13,308 nucleotides of DNA from an uncultured Eubacteriales bacterium (GTDB lineage Bacteria > Bacillota > Clostridia > Oscillospirales > Butyricicoccaceae), in assembly GCA_934630445.1 (NCBI GenBank), contig CAKTWY010000060.1:1-13308 (forward strand), written 5' to 3'. The position numbers and the translations under genes were made by a program. The first letter of the stretch is position 1; every line of letters starts with the position of its first letter. Below are positions 1 through 7,525 of the stretch, one piece after another. The notes under the pieces were generated by a model. That model was not told the origin of the DNA. It saw nothing but the letters and a program-made list of their open reading frames with translations, and searched no databases.

Positions 1-609
1 AAAGACAATTTCCCGCGTATAGGTGAAATAACCGCACGCCTTGATTTGATCCATGTGTGCGTTTTTATCCCAGCGCACATACCCGCCCTGAAACTTCTCA
101 TTCTCAGCCTGCACGGCGCGCACTACGCGGAACAGCTTCCTGTATTCCCATTCGGCCTCCCACTTACATACGGGCGGCCAGTCGCAGTCATATGCGGCGA
201 AGATCCCGCCCTCAGGCAGAAGCCTGGCTGCCTCCTCCAGCGTCGCCTTCGGCTCCATCCAGTGAAACGACTGCGCACATGTCACGATATCGGCGCTGCC
301 CGCTTCAAGCCCGGTATGCGCCGCGAATGCCTGCAGAAAGCTTATATTCTCAAGCCCCTTCGCATTTTGTATCGCAAGCGAACGCATGTCCTCATTCGGC
401 TCAATTCCGATCACTTCATCGCTGAAACTGCTCCAAATCCGCGTGGACAGGCCCGTGCCGCATCCAAAATCGACGACGCGGCGCGGCCGCCTCCCGAGAT
501 AATTGGTCAGGCAGTCCACCACGAACTGCGGGCATTCCGGCCTGACATCATCGTACATCCCCGCAAAACCCAAATAGCGCTGTGCGTTTTTCTCCGCCGC
601 GTTTTCCAT
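1..609 (-). CDS. Class I SAM-dependent methyltransferase, 3' end cut by window edge
   Basis: This is a partial gene: 203 codons are open from an ATG at 609 to the left edge with no stop. The protein begins MENAAEKNAQRYLGFAGMYD. It carries the SAM-binding motif I VVDFGCGTG at residues 45-53, an acidic residue ending the next strand (IGIEPNEDM, about 65-73), the motif II/III-like stretch GSADIVTCAQSFHWM around 104-118, and ARLLPEGG around 128-135. This is the Rossmann layout of the Methyltransf_11/25 families. The start is supported by a strong Shine-Dalgarno (GAGGAG) 7-8 bases upstream. The methyl acceptor cannot be told from sequence: such proteins act on small molecules, quinone precursors, proteins or RNA. 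It lies 79 bp downstream of lpdA on the same strand with no convincing terminator between, so read-through from the gcv operon is possible. Nothing ties its function to glycine metabolism. I am sure of the fold and not of the substrate. Confidence 0.88.
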   Translation of the reverse strand, partial: MENAAEKNAQRYLGFAGMYDDVRPECPQFVVDCLTNYLGRRPRRVVDFGCGTGLSTRIWSSFSDEVIGIEPNEDMRSLAIQNAKGLENISFLQAFAAHTGLEAGSADIVTCAQSFHWMEPKATLEEAARLLPEGGIFAAYDCDWPPVCKWEAEWEYRKLFRVVRAVQAENEKFQGGYVRWDKNAHMDQIKACGYFTYTREIVF

Positions 610-656
610 CTTTATTCTCCTCTCAGTCGTTTTCCGGCGCCGTTTTACAGCCGCGC

Positions 657-684
657 TGCCGGATCTCCGTCAAGGAGGCCGGCA
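657..684 (-). other. Inverted repeat between lpdA and the methyltransferase gene
   Basis: On the minus strand TGCCGG pairs with CCGGCA (6 bp), with an inner CTCC/GGAG helix around a short loop. It begins just after the lpdA stop codon. No run of T follows (the next bases are GCGCGGCTGTAAAACGG), so it is not a canonical intrinsic terminator. It could be an mRNA 3'-end or processing hairpin, or a weak or factor-dependent terminator. Confidence 0.4.
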
Positions 685-688
685 GACG

Positions 689-2059
689 CTATTTTATGGC
701 CGCGAGCGCATCCGCCACCGCTTCACAATAGGTCGGATGCGGATGAATGACGCGCAGCAATTCTTCTTTTTTCAGTTTCGCCACGATTGCCGTGGAAAAT
801 ACGTCGATCATATCTGTCGCGCGCTCGCACATCAGCTGCGCGCCCAGCAGCTCTTCACTCTGCGCGTCAAACACAAGTTTGATGATGCCCCGCTCCGCGC
901 CTGAAATGACGGATTTTCCGTTTGCTGACATGAGCGCCTTACCCGTCTTGACCGCGCGCCCCGCCGCGCGCGCCTCATCCGCCGTCAGCCCCACAGAGGC
1001 GATCTCAGGCGATGTATAGACGCACGAAGGCACCGTTTCAAGGTCGATGCTCGGGCAGCGCCCGGCAATATGCTCTGCGGCAACCGTACCCTGGGCGCTC
1101 GCCACATGCGCGAGCGCCGCGCCGCGCGTGATATCCCCAACTGCGTATATGCCCGGTACACTCGTCATAAAATGCGCGTCCGTCACGATCATCCCGCGCT
1201 GCATTTCCACCGAAAGACCCTGCGCAAACAGCCCCTGCGTATTCGCACGCCGCCCGGTGGCGATCAGTACTGCCTCGGCCGAAGCGCTGCGCTCCACACC
1301 CTTCTCTTCAAACGTGCACTTCAGGCCCTCGTCCGACCGGCTGAGCCGTTTCACTACCGATCCGGTATGGATCTCTGCTCCGCGCTTTTTTAAATTCATG
1401 GCAAGGCCCTGCGACAGCTCCCGGTCCATTGTGGGCAGGATACGCTCCAGCGCCTCAATGATGACCACCCTGCATCCCAGAGTCGTATAAAACGCTGCAA
1501 ATTCCGCACCAATGACCCCGCCGCCGATGATCACGAGTGAACGGTAAACCGGCGCCTCTCCGGTCAGGAGATCATCGCTTGTCACCACGCCCGGAAGCCC
1601 GGCCCCTTCGATCGGCGGTATCGCAGGAGAAGAGCCAGTCGCAAGTATCATATTTTCGGCGCACAGCTGTGTCGTTTCCCCGTCCCGTTCGACCAGGACG
1701 GTATTTTCCACCCCCACAACGGCGCGGCCATGGTATAGTGCAATCTTACTGCTTTGGAACAGGCGCGCGATCCCCGCGCGCAGCGTGGAGACGACCTCGT
1801 CGCGGCGAGCGTACATCCGCCCCGCGTCCAGCTGCACATCCGGGCACATCACGCCGAAGCGCTCCCCTTCTTTTGCCTGACGGAATATCTCTGCGCTGTG
1901 CAGAAGCGATTTGGTCGGCACGCAGCCGCGGTTCAGACATGTGCCGCCCAGTTGATCCATCTCAACCACCGCAGTCTTTTTACCAAAACCGGCGGCCTTG
2001 AGCGCGGCAATATATCCTGCGGGTCCTGCACCGATAACAATTATATCATACTTTTCCAT
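689..2059 (-). CDS. lpdA: Dihydrolipoyl dehydrogenase (glycine cleavage L-protein)
   Basis: The 456-residue flavoprotein reoxidises the dihydrolipoyl arm of GcvH and passes electrons through FAD to NAD+. Visible motifs are the N-terminal FAD-binding GAGPAGY (10-16), the redox-active disulfide CLNRGC (Cys41 and Cys46), the NAD-binding GGGVIGAEFA (179-188), the second FAD motif IYAVGDI (304-310), and the C-terminal HPHPTYCEA. In that last motif His441 and Glu446 form the expected catalytic pair contributed across the dimer. Length matches the family; there is no N-terminal lipoyl domain. I chose the ATG at 2059, immediately before the FAD motif strand (MEKYDIIVIGAG), although the reading frame stays open upstream; it starts 16 bases after the lplA stop. 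Its Shine-Dalgarno (GGGA) is weaker than those of its neighbours, suggesting partial dependence on translation of lplA. As last gcv gene it serves the glycine cleavage system, but it could also supply other lipoyl complexes of the cell. Confidence 0.97.
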   Translation of the reverse strand: MEKYDIIVIGAGPAGYIAALKAAGFGKKTAVVEMDQLGGTCLNRGCVPTKSLLHSAEIFRQAKEGERFGVMCPDVQLDAGRMYARRDEVVSTLRAGIARLFQSSKIALYHGRAVVGVENTVLVERDGETTQLCAENMILATGSSPAIPPIEGAGLPGVVTSDDLLTGEAPVYRSLVIIGGGVIGAEFAAFYTTLGCRVVIIEALERILPTMDRELSQGLAMNLKKRGAEIHTGSVVKRLSRSDEGLKCTFEEKGVERSASAEAVLIATGRRANTQGLFAQGLSVEMQRGMIVTDAHFMTSVPGIYAVGDITRGAALAHVASAQGTVAAEHIAGRCPSIDLETVPSCVYTSPEIASVGLTADEARAAGRAVKTGKALMSANGKSVISGAERGIIKLVFDAQSEELLGAQLMCERATDMIDVFSTAIVAKLKKEELLRVIHPHPTYCEAVADALAAIK

Positions 2060-2075
2060 ACTTATGTTCCCGCTT

Positions 2076-3074
2076 TCAAAAGTTTTGTCGGCGAACCAGC
2101 GCGGCAATATCCGAAATTTCCGCCTCGGCACGCGCATAAGATCCGCGCAGCGTCAAAATCGCGTCTGCCAGATCACGCGAGGCAAATCTGCACCTTTCCA
2201 GTGCCCGAGGAATACCCAGGACAAAATCTGGCTGCATCGCATCTGAAAAAGCCTGCACCTGCGCTGCATATCCCCTCTCCACATGGAAACGCAGCGTGAT
2301 GTCGCCCCATGAAAAGCGCTCCGACACCTCGTATTCAAACGGAATCGTACGCCCTGCGCGCCATTCCCACGAAGCGTAGTGTTCCGTCAGCGCGGCAAGC
2401 TCCGTTTGCGCACACGCAGGAAGTGTCGCGCGCAAAGGCATGATCCCATATGTCTCCCCAAAAGCGTCATACAGCGCTTCCTTCATCTGCGCAATGGTGA
2501 GCTGCGGGCAGAACGCCGAAAGGTTCGACACACGCGACTTGACCGACTGCACGCCTTTTGCCTTGAGCTTTTGATCCGGAACCGTCAGATACTCCGAGAG
2601 GAGCGCAAAGTCCACGCAGATCATCAGCGTGCCGTGGTGATACCGCCGCGCGCCGCGCTGATAAAATGCGTTGCCGGAAAATTTCCGCCCGTCCATCGTA
2701 ACATCATTTCTGCCCGTCTTCTCCGCCTGGATACCGAGGCTTTGACAGGCGCGCAGGATCACGCCGAGCTGCCGGTCGACGTCGTAGTTCTCCTCATGCG
2801 CAAGAAATGTGAAATTCAGGTTCCCCAGATCGTGGAATACCGCTCCACCGCCGGAAAGGCGGCGGGCAAGATGCCCGCCGTCCGCTTCCAGCTTTTGTAC
2901 CTTCAGTTCTTTCCAGGCGTTCTGGTTCTGCCCGATCACGACCGTTTTTTGGTTCTGCCAGAGATAGAGGATGCACTCGTCTTCCGCCACATGATCCAGC
3001 AGATATTCCTCCATCGCCTGATTGCGGTAGGGCAGGAATCTATCCGACTCATAAAATGAAAGCCTTCGGATCAT
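2076..3074 (-). CDS. lplA: Lipoate-protein ligase A
   Basis: This 332-residue enzyme uses ATP to activate free lipoate to lipoyl-AMP and transfers it to the target lysine of GcvH (and of other lipoyl proteins if present). The signature is complete: RRLSGGGAVFHD (71-82), NLNFTF (85-90), the lysine of DGRKFSGNAFY (Lys131) that contacts lipoyl-AMP in LplA, HHGTLM (146-151), and KGVQSVKSRVSNL (173-185). The length includes the C-terminal accessory domain, so it resembles a full two-domain LplA rather than an octanoyltransferase. The ATG at 3074 overlaps the gcvPB stop in an ATGA junction and has GAGGA about 6 bases upstream inside gcvPB, so translation is probably coupled. Its place inside the gcv operon points to salvaged lipoate as the means of charging GcvH; no lipoate synthesis gene is visible here. 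Confidence 0.95.
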   Translation of the reverse strand: MIRRLSFYESDRFLPYRNQAMEEYLLDHVAEDECILYLWQNQKTVVIGQNQNAWKELKVQKLEADGGHLARRLSGGGAVFHDLGNLNFTFLAHEENYDVDRQLGVILRACQSLGIQAEKTGRNDVTMDGRKFSGNAFYQRGARRYHHGTLMICVDFALLSEYLTVPDQKLKAKGVQSVKSRVSNLSAFCPQLTIAQMKEALYDAFGETYGIMPLRATLPACAQTELAALTEHYASWEWRAGRTIPFEYEVSERFSWGDITLRFHVERGYAAQVQAFSDAMQPDFVLGIPRALERCRFASRDLADAILTLRGSYARAEAEISDIAALVRRQNF

Positions 3075-4516
3075 TTCGCTTCCTCGAAGCGATAGCGCAC
3101 CCGCGGCGTACGCGCGGCGCGCACTTCGTCCGGGCGGGAGATCACCGTATGTTTCGGCGAAGCGCACACCGCCTCCGGGTTCTTGATCGCCTCATGATAG
3201 ATCTCCAGATATGCCTGCGCCGCCTCGTCAAGCGTCGCCTTTGACTCTGTCTCCGTCGGCTCGACCATCAGCGCCTCGTGTACGATCAGCGGGAAATACA
3301 TCGTCGGCGGATGATGCCCGCGGTCCAGGAGCGCTTTTGCCACGTCCATTGCGGACACGCCCTTGTCGTGCTTCAGGCCCTCGAGCGTCATCACAAATTC
3401 GTGCATGCAGGTCCTGTCATACGCCATCTCATACGCGCCCTTCAAACGGCTCATCAGATAGTTCGCGTTGAGGACCGCACATTTTGCAGCGTCGGGAATA
3501 CCGGCCCGTCCCAGCGTCAGAATATAGGCGAGCGCGCGCACCACAACGGCAAAATTGCCGTAAAACGAGCGTACGCTCCCGATGCTCTGTTCCTCGTCGC
3601 GGCGCATCCGGTAGCCTGATTCCGTCTTCTCCACCCGCGGCGACGGGAGGAAGGGTTCCAGTATTGCCTTGCAGCCGCACGGTCCGCTCCCCGGTCCGCC
3701 GCCGCCGTGCGGCGTCGAAAAGGTCTTGTGCAGATTCAGGTGGATCACGTCAAAGCCCATGTCGCCCGGGCGCACAACGCCCATGACGGCGTTCAGGTTT
3801 GCCCCGTCATAGTAGCACAGACCGCCCGCCTCATGCACGATGCGCGTGATGTCAAGAATGTTTTTATCAAACAGGCCGACTGTGTTCGGGTTTGTCAGCA
3901 TCAGGCCCGCCGTATCATCGCCCACGGCGGCTTTCAGCTTTTCCAGGTCGACGCAGCCATCCTCCCGCGAGGGGATGTTCACGATCGTGAACCCCGCCAT
4001 CGACGCACTGGCCGGGTTTGTGCCGTGCGCGGAATCCGGCACAATGATCTTCGTGCGCTTCTCATCGCCGCGCGAGGCGTGGTACGCTTTGATCAGCAGC
4101 ATGCCTGTAAATTCGCCGTGCGCGCCGGCGGCGGGCTGGAAGGTCATCGCATCCATTCCGGTGATCTCGCACAGATACTGTTCCGCCCGGGCAAGCACCT
4201 CAAGACAGCCCTGCACTGTTTCGTCCGGCTGCAGCGGATGGATCTTTAAAAAACCATCCTGTGCGGCGGCGGCTTCGTTTACCTTGGGGTTATATTTCAT
4301 CGTGCACGACCCCAAAGGATAAAAGCCGTCGTTCACACCGAACGTGCGCTTCATCAGACGCGTATAATGGCGGCTCAAGTCGTTTTCAGAAAGTTCCGGC
4401 AAATGTGCGGGCGCCGCGCGCAGATGTTCCCGCGCGATCTCGCGGCGCGGAACATCGCATTCCGGAAGAACCGTCTGTCCGTGTCCTTTGACACTTTCTT
4501 CAAAAATCAGTTTCAT
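3071..4516 (-). CDS. gcvPB: Glycine dehydrogenase (decarboxylating) subunit 2, P-protein beta half
   Basis: This is the C-terminal half of the P-protein, 481 residues, which carries pyridoxal phosphate. With GcvPA it decarboxylates glycine and loads the aminomethyl group onto the lipoyl arm of GcvH. The PLP lysine is Lys264 in HLNLHKTFSTPHGG, followed by the glycine-rich loop GGGGPGSGP (271-279). Other family marks are FYPLGSCTMKYNP (65-77), MTFQPAAGAHGE (124-135), DSAHGTNPAS (161-170) and YYDGANLNAVMG (235-246). I chose the ATG at 4516 (MKLIFEES) because it overlaps the gcvPA stop as ATGA and has GGGAGG 10 bases upstream; the open frame extends further but without coding support. Length is normal for the bacterial split form. 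Together with gcvPA it is equivalent to the single approximately 950-residue GcvP of Proteobacteria and eukaryotes. Confidence 0.97.
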   Translation of the reverse strand: MKLIFEESVKGHGQTVLPECDVPRREIAREHLRAAPAHLPELSENDLSRHYTRLMKRTFGVNDGFYPLGSCTMKYNPKVNEAAAAQDGFLKIHPLQPDETVQGCLEVLARAEQYLCEITGMDAMTFQPAAGAHGEFTGMLLIKAYHASRGDEKRTKIIVPDSAHGTNPASASMAGFTIVNIPSREDGCVDLEKLKAAVGDDTAGLMLTNPNTVGLFDKNILDITRIVHEAGGLCYYDGANLNAVMGVVRPGDMGFDVIHLNLHKTFSTPHGGGGPGSGPCGCKAILEPFLPSPRVEKTESGYRMRRDEEQSIGSVRSFYGNFAVVVRALAYILTLGRAGIPDAAKCAVLNANYLMSRLKGAYEMAYDRTCMHEFVMTLEGLKHDKGVSAMDVAKALLDRGHHPPTMYFPLIVHEALMVEPTETESKATLDEAAQAYLEIYHEAIKNPEAVCASPKHTVISRPDEVRAARTPRVRYRFEEAK

Positions 4517-5832
4517 TTCAGGCACACCTCCCGGATGAGCGAAACAAGCTCGTCGATCTCTTCGCGCGTGTTCATTTCCGTAGCGCACCATAAAATATCG
4601 CCGCCGCCCAGCGGATACCCGCCGAGAATGCCGTGCCGGTCAAGCGCCGCCATCAGCGCTTCACTGTCTCCTGCATACGTTGTGACAAATTCATGGAAAA
4701 ACGCGCCTTTATATTTCATCGCAAAGCCCGGAACCGCACAGAGCTTTTCAGCCAGATCGTGCGCCTTGTCAAAGCACTGATGCGCTGCCTCAGCCATTCC
4801 GTCCGGACCCATCACAGCCATATAAACCGACGCTGTAAAAGCGCAGAGCGCCTCGTTTGAGCAGATATTGCTCGAGGCTTTTTCGCGCCGGATGTGCTGC
4901 TCGCGCGCCTGCAGCGTCAAAACAAACGCACGCCTGCCGTCGTGATCGACCGTCTCGCCGACAATTCTGCCGGGAAGACGGCGCATCAGCTTCTCCGTGC
5001 ACGCCATAAAGCCGAGATACGGCCCGCCGAAAGAGAGCGGAAGGCCAAGCGGCTGCCCTTCGCCGACAGCGATATCCGCGCCGTATTCTGCCGGCGTCTT
5101 AAGGACTGCCTGCGCGATGGGGTTCACACCCATGATCAGCTTCGCCCCTGCCTCGTGCGCAAGCTTTGCCGCGCTTTCCGCATCCTCTAAAAGGCCGTAA
5201 TAATTTGGCTGCGCGATGTATACGCATGCACTTTTCTCCGAGAGCGCAGCGCGCAGCGCGTCCAGATCCGTCGTTCCGTTCTTTTCCGGGATAACGATCA
5301 CTTCTGTTCCGGCGCCGCAGCAATAGGTTTTGATCGTACGCAGCACATCCGGATGCGCGCTTGCCGATATGAGCGCGACCGTCCGCGCGCGCTCAACACA
5401 CATCGCGACCGCTTCCGCCGCGGCTGCCGCGCCGTCATATACCGACGCGTTCGACACCGCCATGCCCGTCAGCTCGCAGATCATCGTCTGATATTCAAAA
5501 ATTGCCTGAAGAATCCCCTGGCTGATTTCAGCCTGGTAGGGCGTATACGCGGTCACGAATTCTTCTTTTGAAGCAATTGCGCGTACCGCTGCCGGGATAT
5601 AATGCCGGTAAGCCCCTGCGCCGCGGAAAATCGTGCGGTAAACTTTGTTTTTCTGCGCGAGTGATTCCATCTCCCGCGCGACCTGCAGCTCGGAAAGCCC
5701 CTCCGGCAAGTCGAGAGAGGCGAGCTTTACCTCCGGCGGAACGTCGGCGTACAGCTCATCGATCGTCTCAAGTCCGATCGTGCGAAGCATCTCTTCGCGC
5801 TCAGCCGCTGTATGCGGCACATAAGATCCCAT
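4513..5832 (-). CDS. gcvPA: Glycine dehydrogenase (decarboxylating) subunit 1, P-protein alpha half
   Basis: This is the N-terminal half of the glycine cleavage P-protein, 439 residues. It has the aminotransferase fold but lacks the PLP lysine and acts as structural partner of GcvPB in the decarboxylase. Family signatures are FVTAYTPYQAEISQG (92-106), NASVYDGAAAAAEA (128-141), GEGQPLGLPLSFGGPYLG (257-274) and REQHIRREKASSNICSN (310-326), all typical of GcvPA. The start ATG at 5832 (MGSYVPHT) has GGAGG ten bases upstream and lies 18 bases after the gcvH stop. The last codon overlaps the start of gcvPB by the ATGA arrangement, which fits equimolar synthesis of the two halves. Length is normal and I see no damaged motif. 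Confidence 0.97.
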   Translation of the reverse strand: MGSYVPHTAAEREEMLRTIGLETIDELYADVPPEVKLASLDLPEGLSELQVAREMESLAQKNKVYRTIFRGAGAYRHYIPAAVRAIASKEEFVTAYTPYQAEISQGILQAIFEYQTMICELTGMAVSNASVYDGAAAAAEAVAMCVERARTVALISASAHPDVLRTIKTYCCGAGTEVIVIPEKNGTTDLDALRAALSEKSACVYIAQPNYYGLLEDAESAAKLAHEAGAKLIMGVNPIAQAVLKTPAEYGADIAVGEGQPLGLPLSFGGPYLGFMACTEKLMRRLPGRIVGETVDHDGRRAFVLTLQAREQHIRREKASSNICSNEALCAFTASVYMAVMGPDGMAEAAHQCFDKAHDLAEKLCAVPGFAMKYKGAFFHEFVTTYAGDSEALMAALDRHGILGGYPLGGGDILWCATEMNTREEIDELVSLIREVCLK

Positions 5833-5850
5833 AATATCGCTTCCTCCGCT

Positions 5851-6231
5851 TTACTGCTCTTGCGCCACGACTTTTTCATAGTCTTCGGCGGACAGCAGCT
5901 CTTCCTTGTCGGTGATGTCGCCGGCCTCGATCAGCCATGCTTCATAGGGCGATTGGTTGATCGTCTCCGGCGCGTCCAAAAGCGCCTCGTTTACTTTCAC
6001 AACCACGCCCGTAACAGGGCTGAAGACGTCCGACACGGCCTTGACGGATTCCACGTCGGCAAACGATTCCTCTTTCGTAAGGCTGTCGCCCTCCTGCGGC
6101 AGATTGACAAATACAAGATCTCCAAGCGCGGACTGCGCATAATCCGTCAGGCCGATCTTCGCGCATCCATCCTCTGTAAACAGTACCCATTCGTGCGATT
6201 TGGTATAAAGAAGCTCCTTCGGTGTATTCAT
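5851..6231 (-). CDS. gcvH: Glycine cleavage system H-protein (lipoyl carrier)
   Basis: This 126-residue protein shuttles the aminomethyl, then dihydrolipoyl, intermediate between P-, T- and L-proteins. The lipoylated lysine is Lys64 in ESVKAVSD, at the position normal for GcvH, flanked by SFADVESVK and SPVTGVVVKVNEAL. The N-terminus (YTKSHEWV) and IGLTDYAQSALGDLVFVNLP (26-45) are classic for the family. The ATG at 6231 is preceded by GGGGAGG with 8 bases of spacing, one of the strongest ribosome binding sites in the operon, in keeping with the need for more H-protein than enzyme. Only 15 bases separate it from the gcvT stop and 18 from gcvPA. The lplA product three genes downstream is the likely enzyme that lipoylates it. 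Confidence 0.98.
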   Translation of the reverse strand: MNTPKELLYTKSHEWVLFTEDGCAKIGLTDYAQSALGDLVFVNLPQEGDSLTKEESFADVESVKAVSDVFSPVTGVVVKVNEALLDAPETINQSPYEAWLIEAGDITDKEELLSAEDYEKVVAQEQ

Positions 6232-6246
6232 GTTCTTTTCCTCCCC

Positions 6247-7347
6247 TTATTTGTTGTGCGAAATTTTATAAAACGGCAGCGCGACGACCTTTGCCGCCAC
6301 TTTCCTGCCGCGGATATCGATCGCGACCTCTGTTCCCGCTTCGGCGCGTCCGGCATCGATCAGCGCCATTGCAAGCGGTTTTTCAAGATAAGGACAGTAT
6401 GTGCCGGATGTGGTATGCCCGATCTTTTCCCCCTCGAAAAAGACGTCCTGATGCTCCCGCGCGATGCCCCGGCCCGTGACCTCGAGACCGACGCGCTTGA
6501 CCTGCGGCTTTCCACGCCGCTGGATGGCGTCTTTCCCGATGAATGCCTCTTTGCCCATCTTAACAGCAAATCCCAGCCCCGTCTCCAGCGGAGACACCGC
6601 GTCATCCATCTCATGGCCGTAAAGCGGCATAGCAGCCTCCAGGCGCAGCGTGTCGCGCGCCCCCAGCCCACAGGGGATCAGCCCTTCTTCCGCGCCAGCG
6701 TGCAGCAGCGTATTCCAAAGCGCCTCGGCGTCTTTTGCCGCGCAGTACAGCTCAAAGCCGTCCTCACCGGTATATCCCGTGCGCGAAACGATGCATCTGA
6801 CGCCCCCCACCATGACATCGCTGCAGTAGGTGTAGTACTTAAAGGGGATCTCTTCCTTCCGTGCAAGCGAAGAGAGGATCGTCTCCGCACACGGCCCCTG
6901 CAGGGCAAGCTGTGCAACCGTGTCTGAAATATCCTCGAAGGTGACATCGCCCGTCAGATGCGCGCGCATCCACGCGACGTCCTTTTCGCGGTTGGCTGCA
7001 TTCACCACGACCATGTAGCTCTCCTCGCCCATGCGGTAAACGATCAGGTCGTCAACAATGCCGCCCTCCTCGTTGCACATGGGGCTATAGCGCACCTGGC
7101 CCACCGCCATACCTGAAAAATCGTTTGTCAGGAGCATCTGCAGATTGTTCAGTGCATCCGGGCCCCGGAAAGTCACCTCTCCCATATGCGATACGTCGAA
7201 CAGGCCGCATTTGGTGCGTACAGCCATGTGCTCCGCGATCACGCCGGTCTCATACTGCACGGGCAGCAAATAACCGGCAAACGGTACGATCTTTCCGCCG
7301 GCCTTCACATGACAGTCGTAAAGCGGGGTCTTTTGTTCCATGTTCAT
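6247..7347 (-). CDS. gcvT: Aminomethyltransferase (glycine cleavage T-protein)
   Basis: This 366-residue T-protein transfers the methylene group from aminomethyl-lipoyl-GcvH to tetrahydrofolate, releasing ammonia. Key features are LFDVSHMGEV (49-58), GGIVDDLIVYR (95-105) containing the conserved Asp pair 99/100 that includes the catalytic aspartate, VNAANREKDVAW (115-126), SRTGYTGEDGFE (188-199), and GLGARDTLRLEAAMPLYGHE (227-246). The C-terminal barrel includes IGHTTSGTYCP. The ATG at 7347 (MNMEQKTPLYDCH) is preceded by AGGAAAG at good spacing; a second ATG two codons later is possible. The open frame runs upstream to 7650 through the riboswitch, but that extension is non-coding RNA. First gene of the gcv operon and directly controlled by the leader riboswitch and terminator. 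Confidence 0.97.
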   Translation of the reverse strand: MNMEQKTPLYDCHVKAGGKIVPFAGYLLPVQYETGVIAEHMAVRTKCGLFDVSHMGEVTFRGPDALNNLQMLLTNDFSGMAVGQVRYSPMCNEEGGIVDDLIVYRMGEESYMVVVNAANREKDVAWMRAHLTGDVTFEDISDTVAQLALQGPCAETILSSLARKEEIPFKYYTYCSDVMVGGVRCIVSRTGYTGEDGFELYCAAKDAEALWNTLLHAGAEEGLIPCGLGARDTLRLEAAMPLYGHEMDDAVSPLETGLGFAVKMGKEAFIGKDAIQRRGKPQVKRVGLEVTGRGIAREHQDVFFEGEKIGHTTSGTYCPYLEKPLAMALIDAGRAEAGTEVAIDIRGRKVAAKVVALPFYKISHNK

Positions 7348-7483
7348 CACTCTTTCCTGATAATCTGTATCATAAAAAACAGCCTGCAGCAAAACAGCAT
7401 CCTGCAGCCGTTTTATACGCATGCACGGATACCCCCCGCGGGGGAATACAGCTCTTTCACACAATAAAATGGGTCTGCAGAGC
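7348..7483 (-). other. Post-terminator leader of gcvT
   Basis: These 136 bases lie between the riboswitch terminator and gcvT and contain no gene. They hold a 12-bp perfect palindrome CCCCCGCGGGGG at 7433-7444. They also hold an imperfect direct repeat (GCTGCAGGATGCTGTTTT then GCTGCAGGCTGTTTTTT, minus strand, about 7374-7408) whose two CTGCAG blocks can pair and are followed by six T. The end carries the gcvT ribosome binding site AGGAAAG. Confidence 0.6.
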
Positions 7484-7525
7484 AATAAAAAACAGAGGCA
7501 CAGGGAAATAAAACCTGTGCCTCTG
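7484..7525 (-). terminator. Riboswitch-controlled intrinsic terminator of the gcv operon
   Basis: On the minus strand a perfect 12-bp stem (CAGAGGCACAGG, 7525-7514, with CCTGTGCCTCTG, 7504-7493) closes a 9-base loop and is followed at once by six T. The first five bases of the 5' arm (CAGAG, 7525-7521) are also the 3' strand of the P1 helix of the second glycine aptamer. The two structures exclude each other: when glycine holds P1 together the terminator loses the base of its stem next to the U-tract and should fail. Without glycine it should form and stop transcription before gcvT. Confidence 0.93.

Noticed and set aside
46..750. Long plus-strand reading frame of 234 codons at the left end
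   Set aside because: It lies opposite the methyltransferase and the end of lpdA, has no family character and is rich in Arg, Pro and His, as expected of the antisense of a GC-rich gene.
2060..2137. N-terminal extension of lpdA reaching into lplA
   Set aside because: Dihydrolipoyl dehydrogenases start just before the GAGPAGY strand; the extension overlaps the lplA coding end and has no lipoyl domain.
5812..6927. Plus-strand reading frame of 371 codons over gcvT and gcvH
   Set aside because: It is the complement of two certain genes, has no plausible domain and crosses their intergenic gap; a shadow of codon bias.
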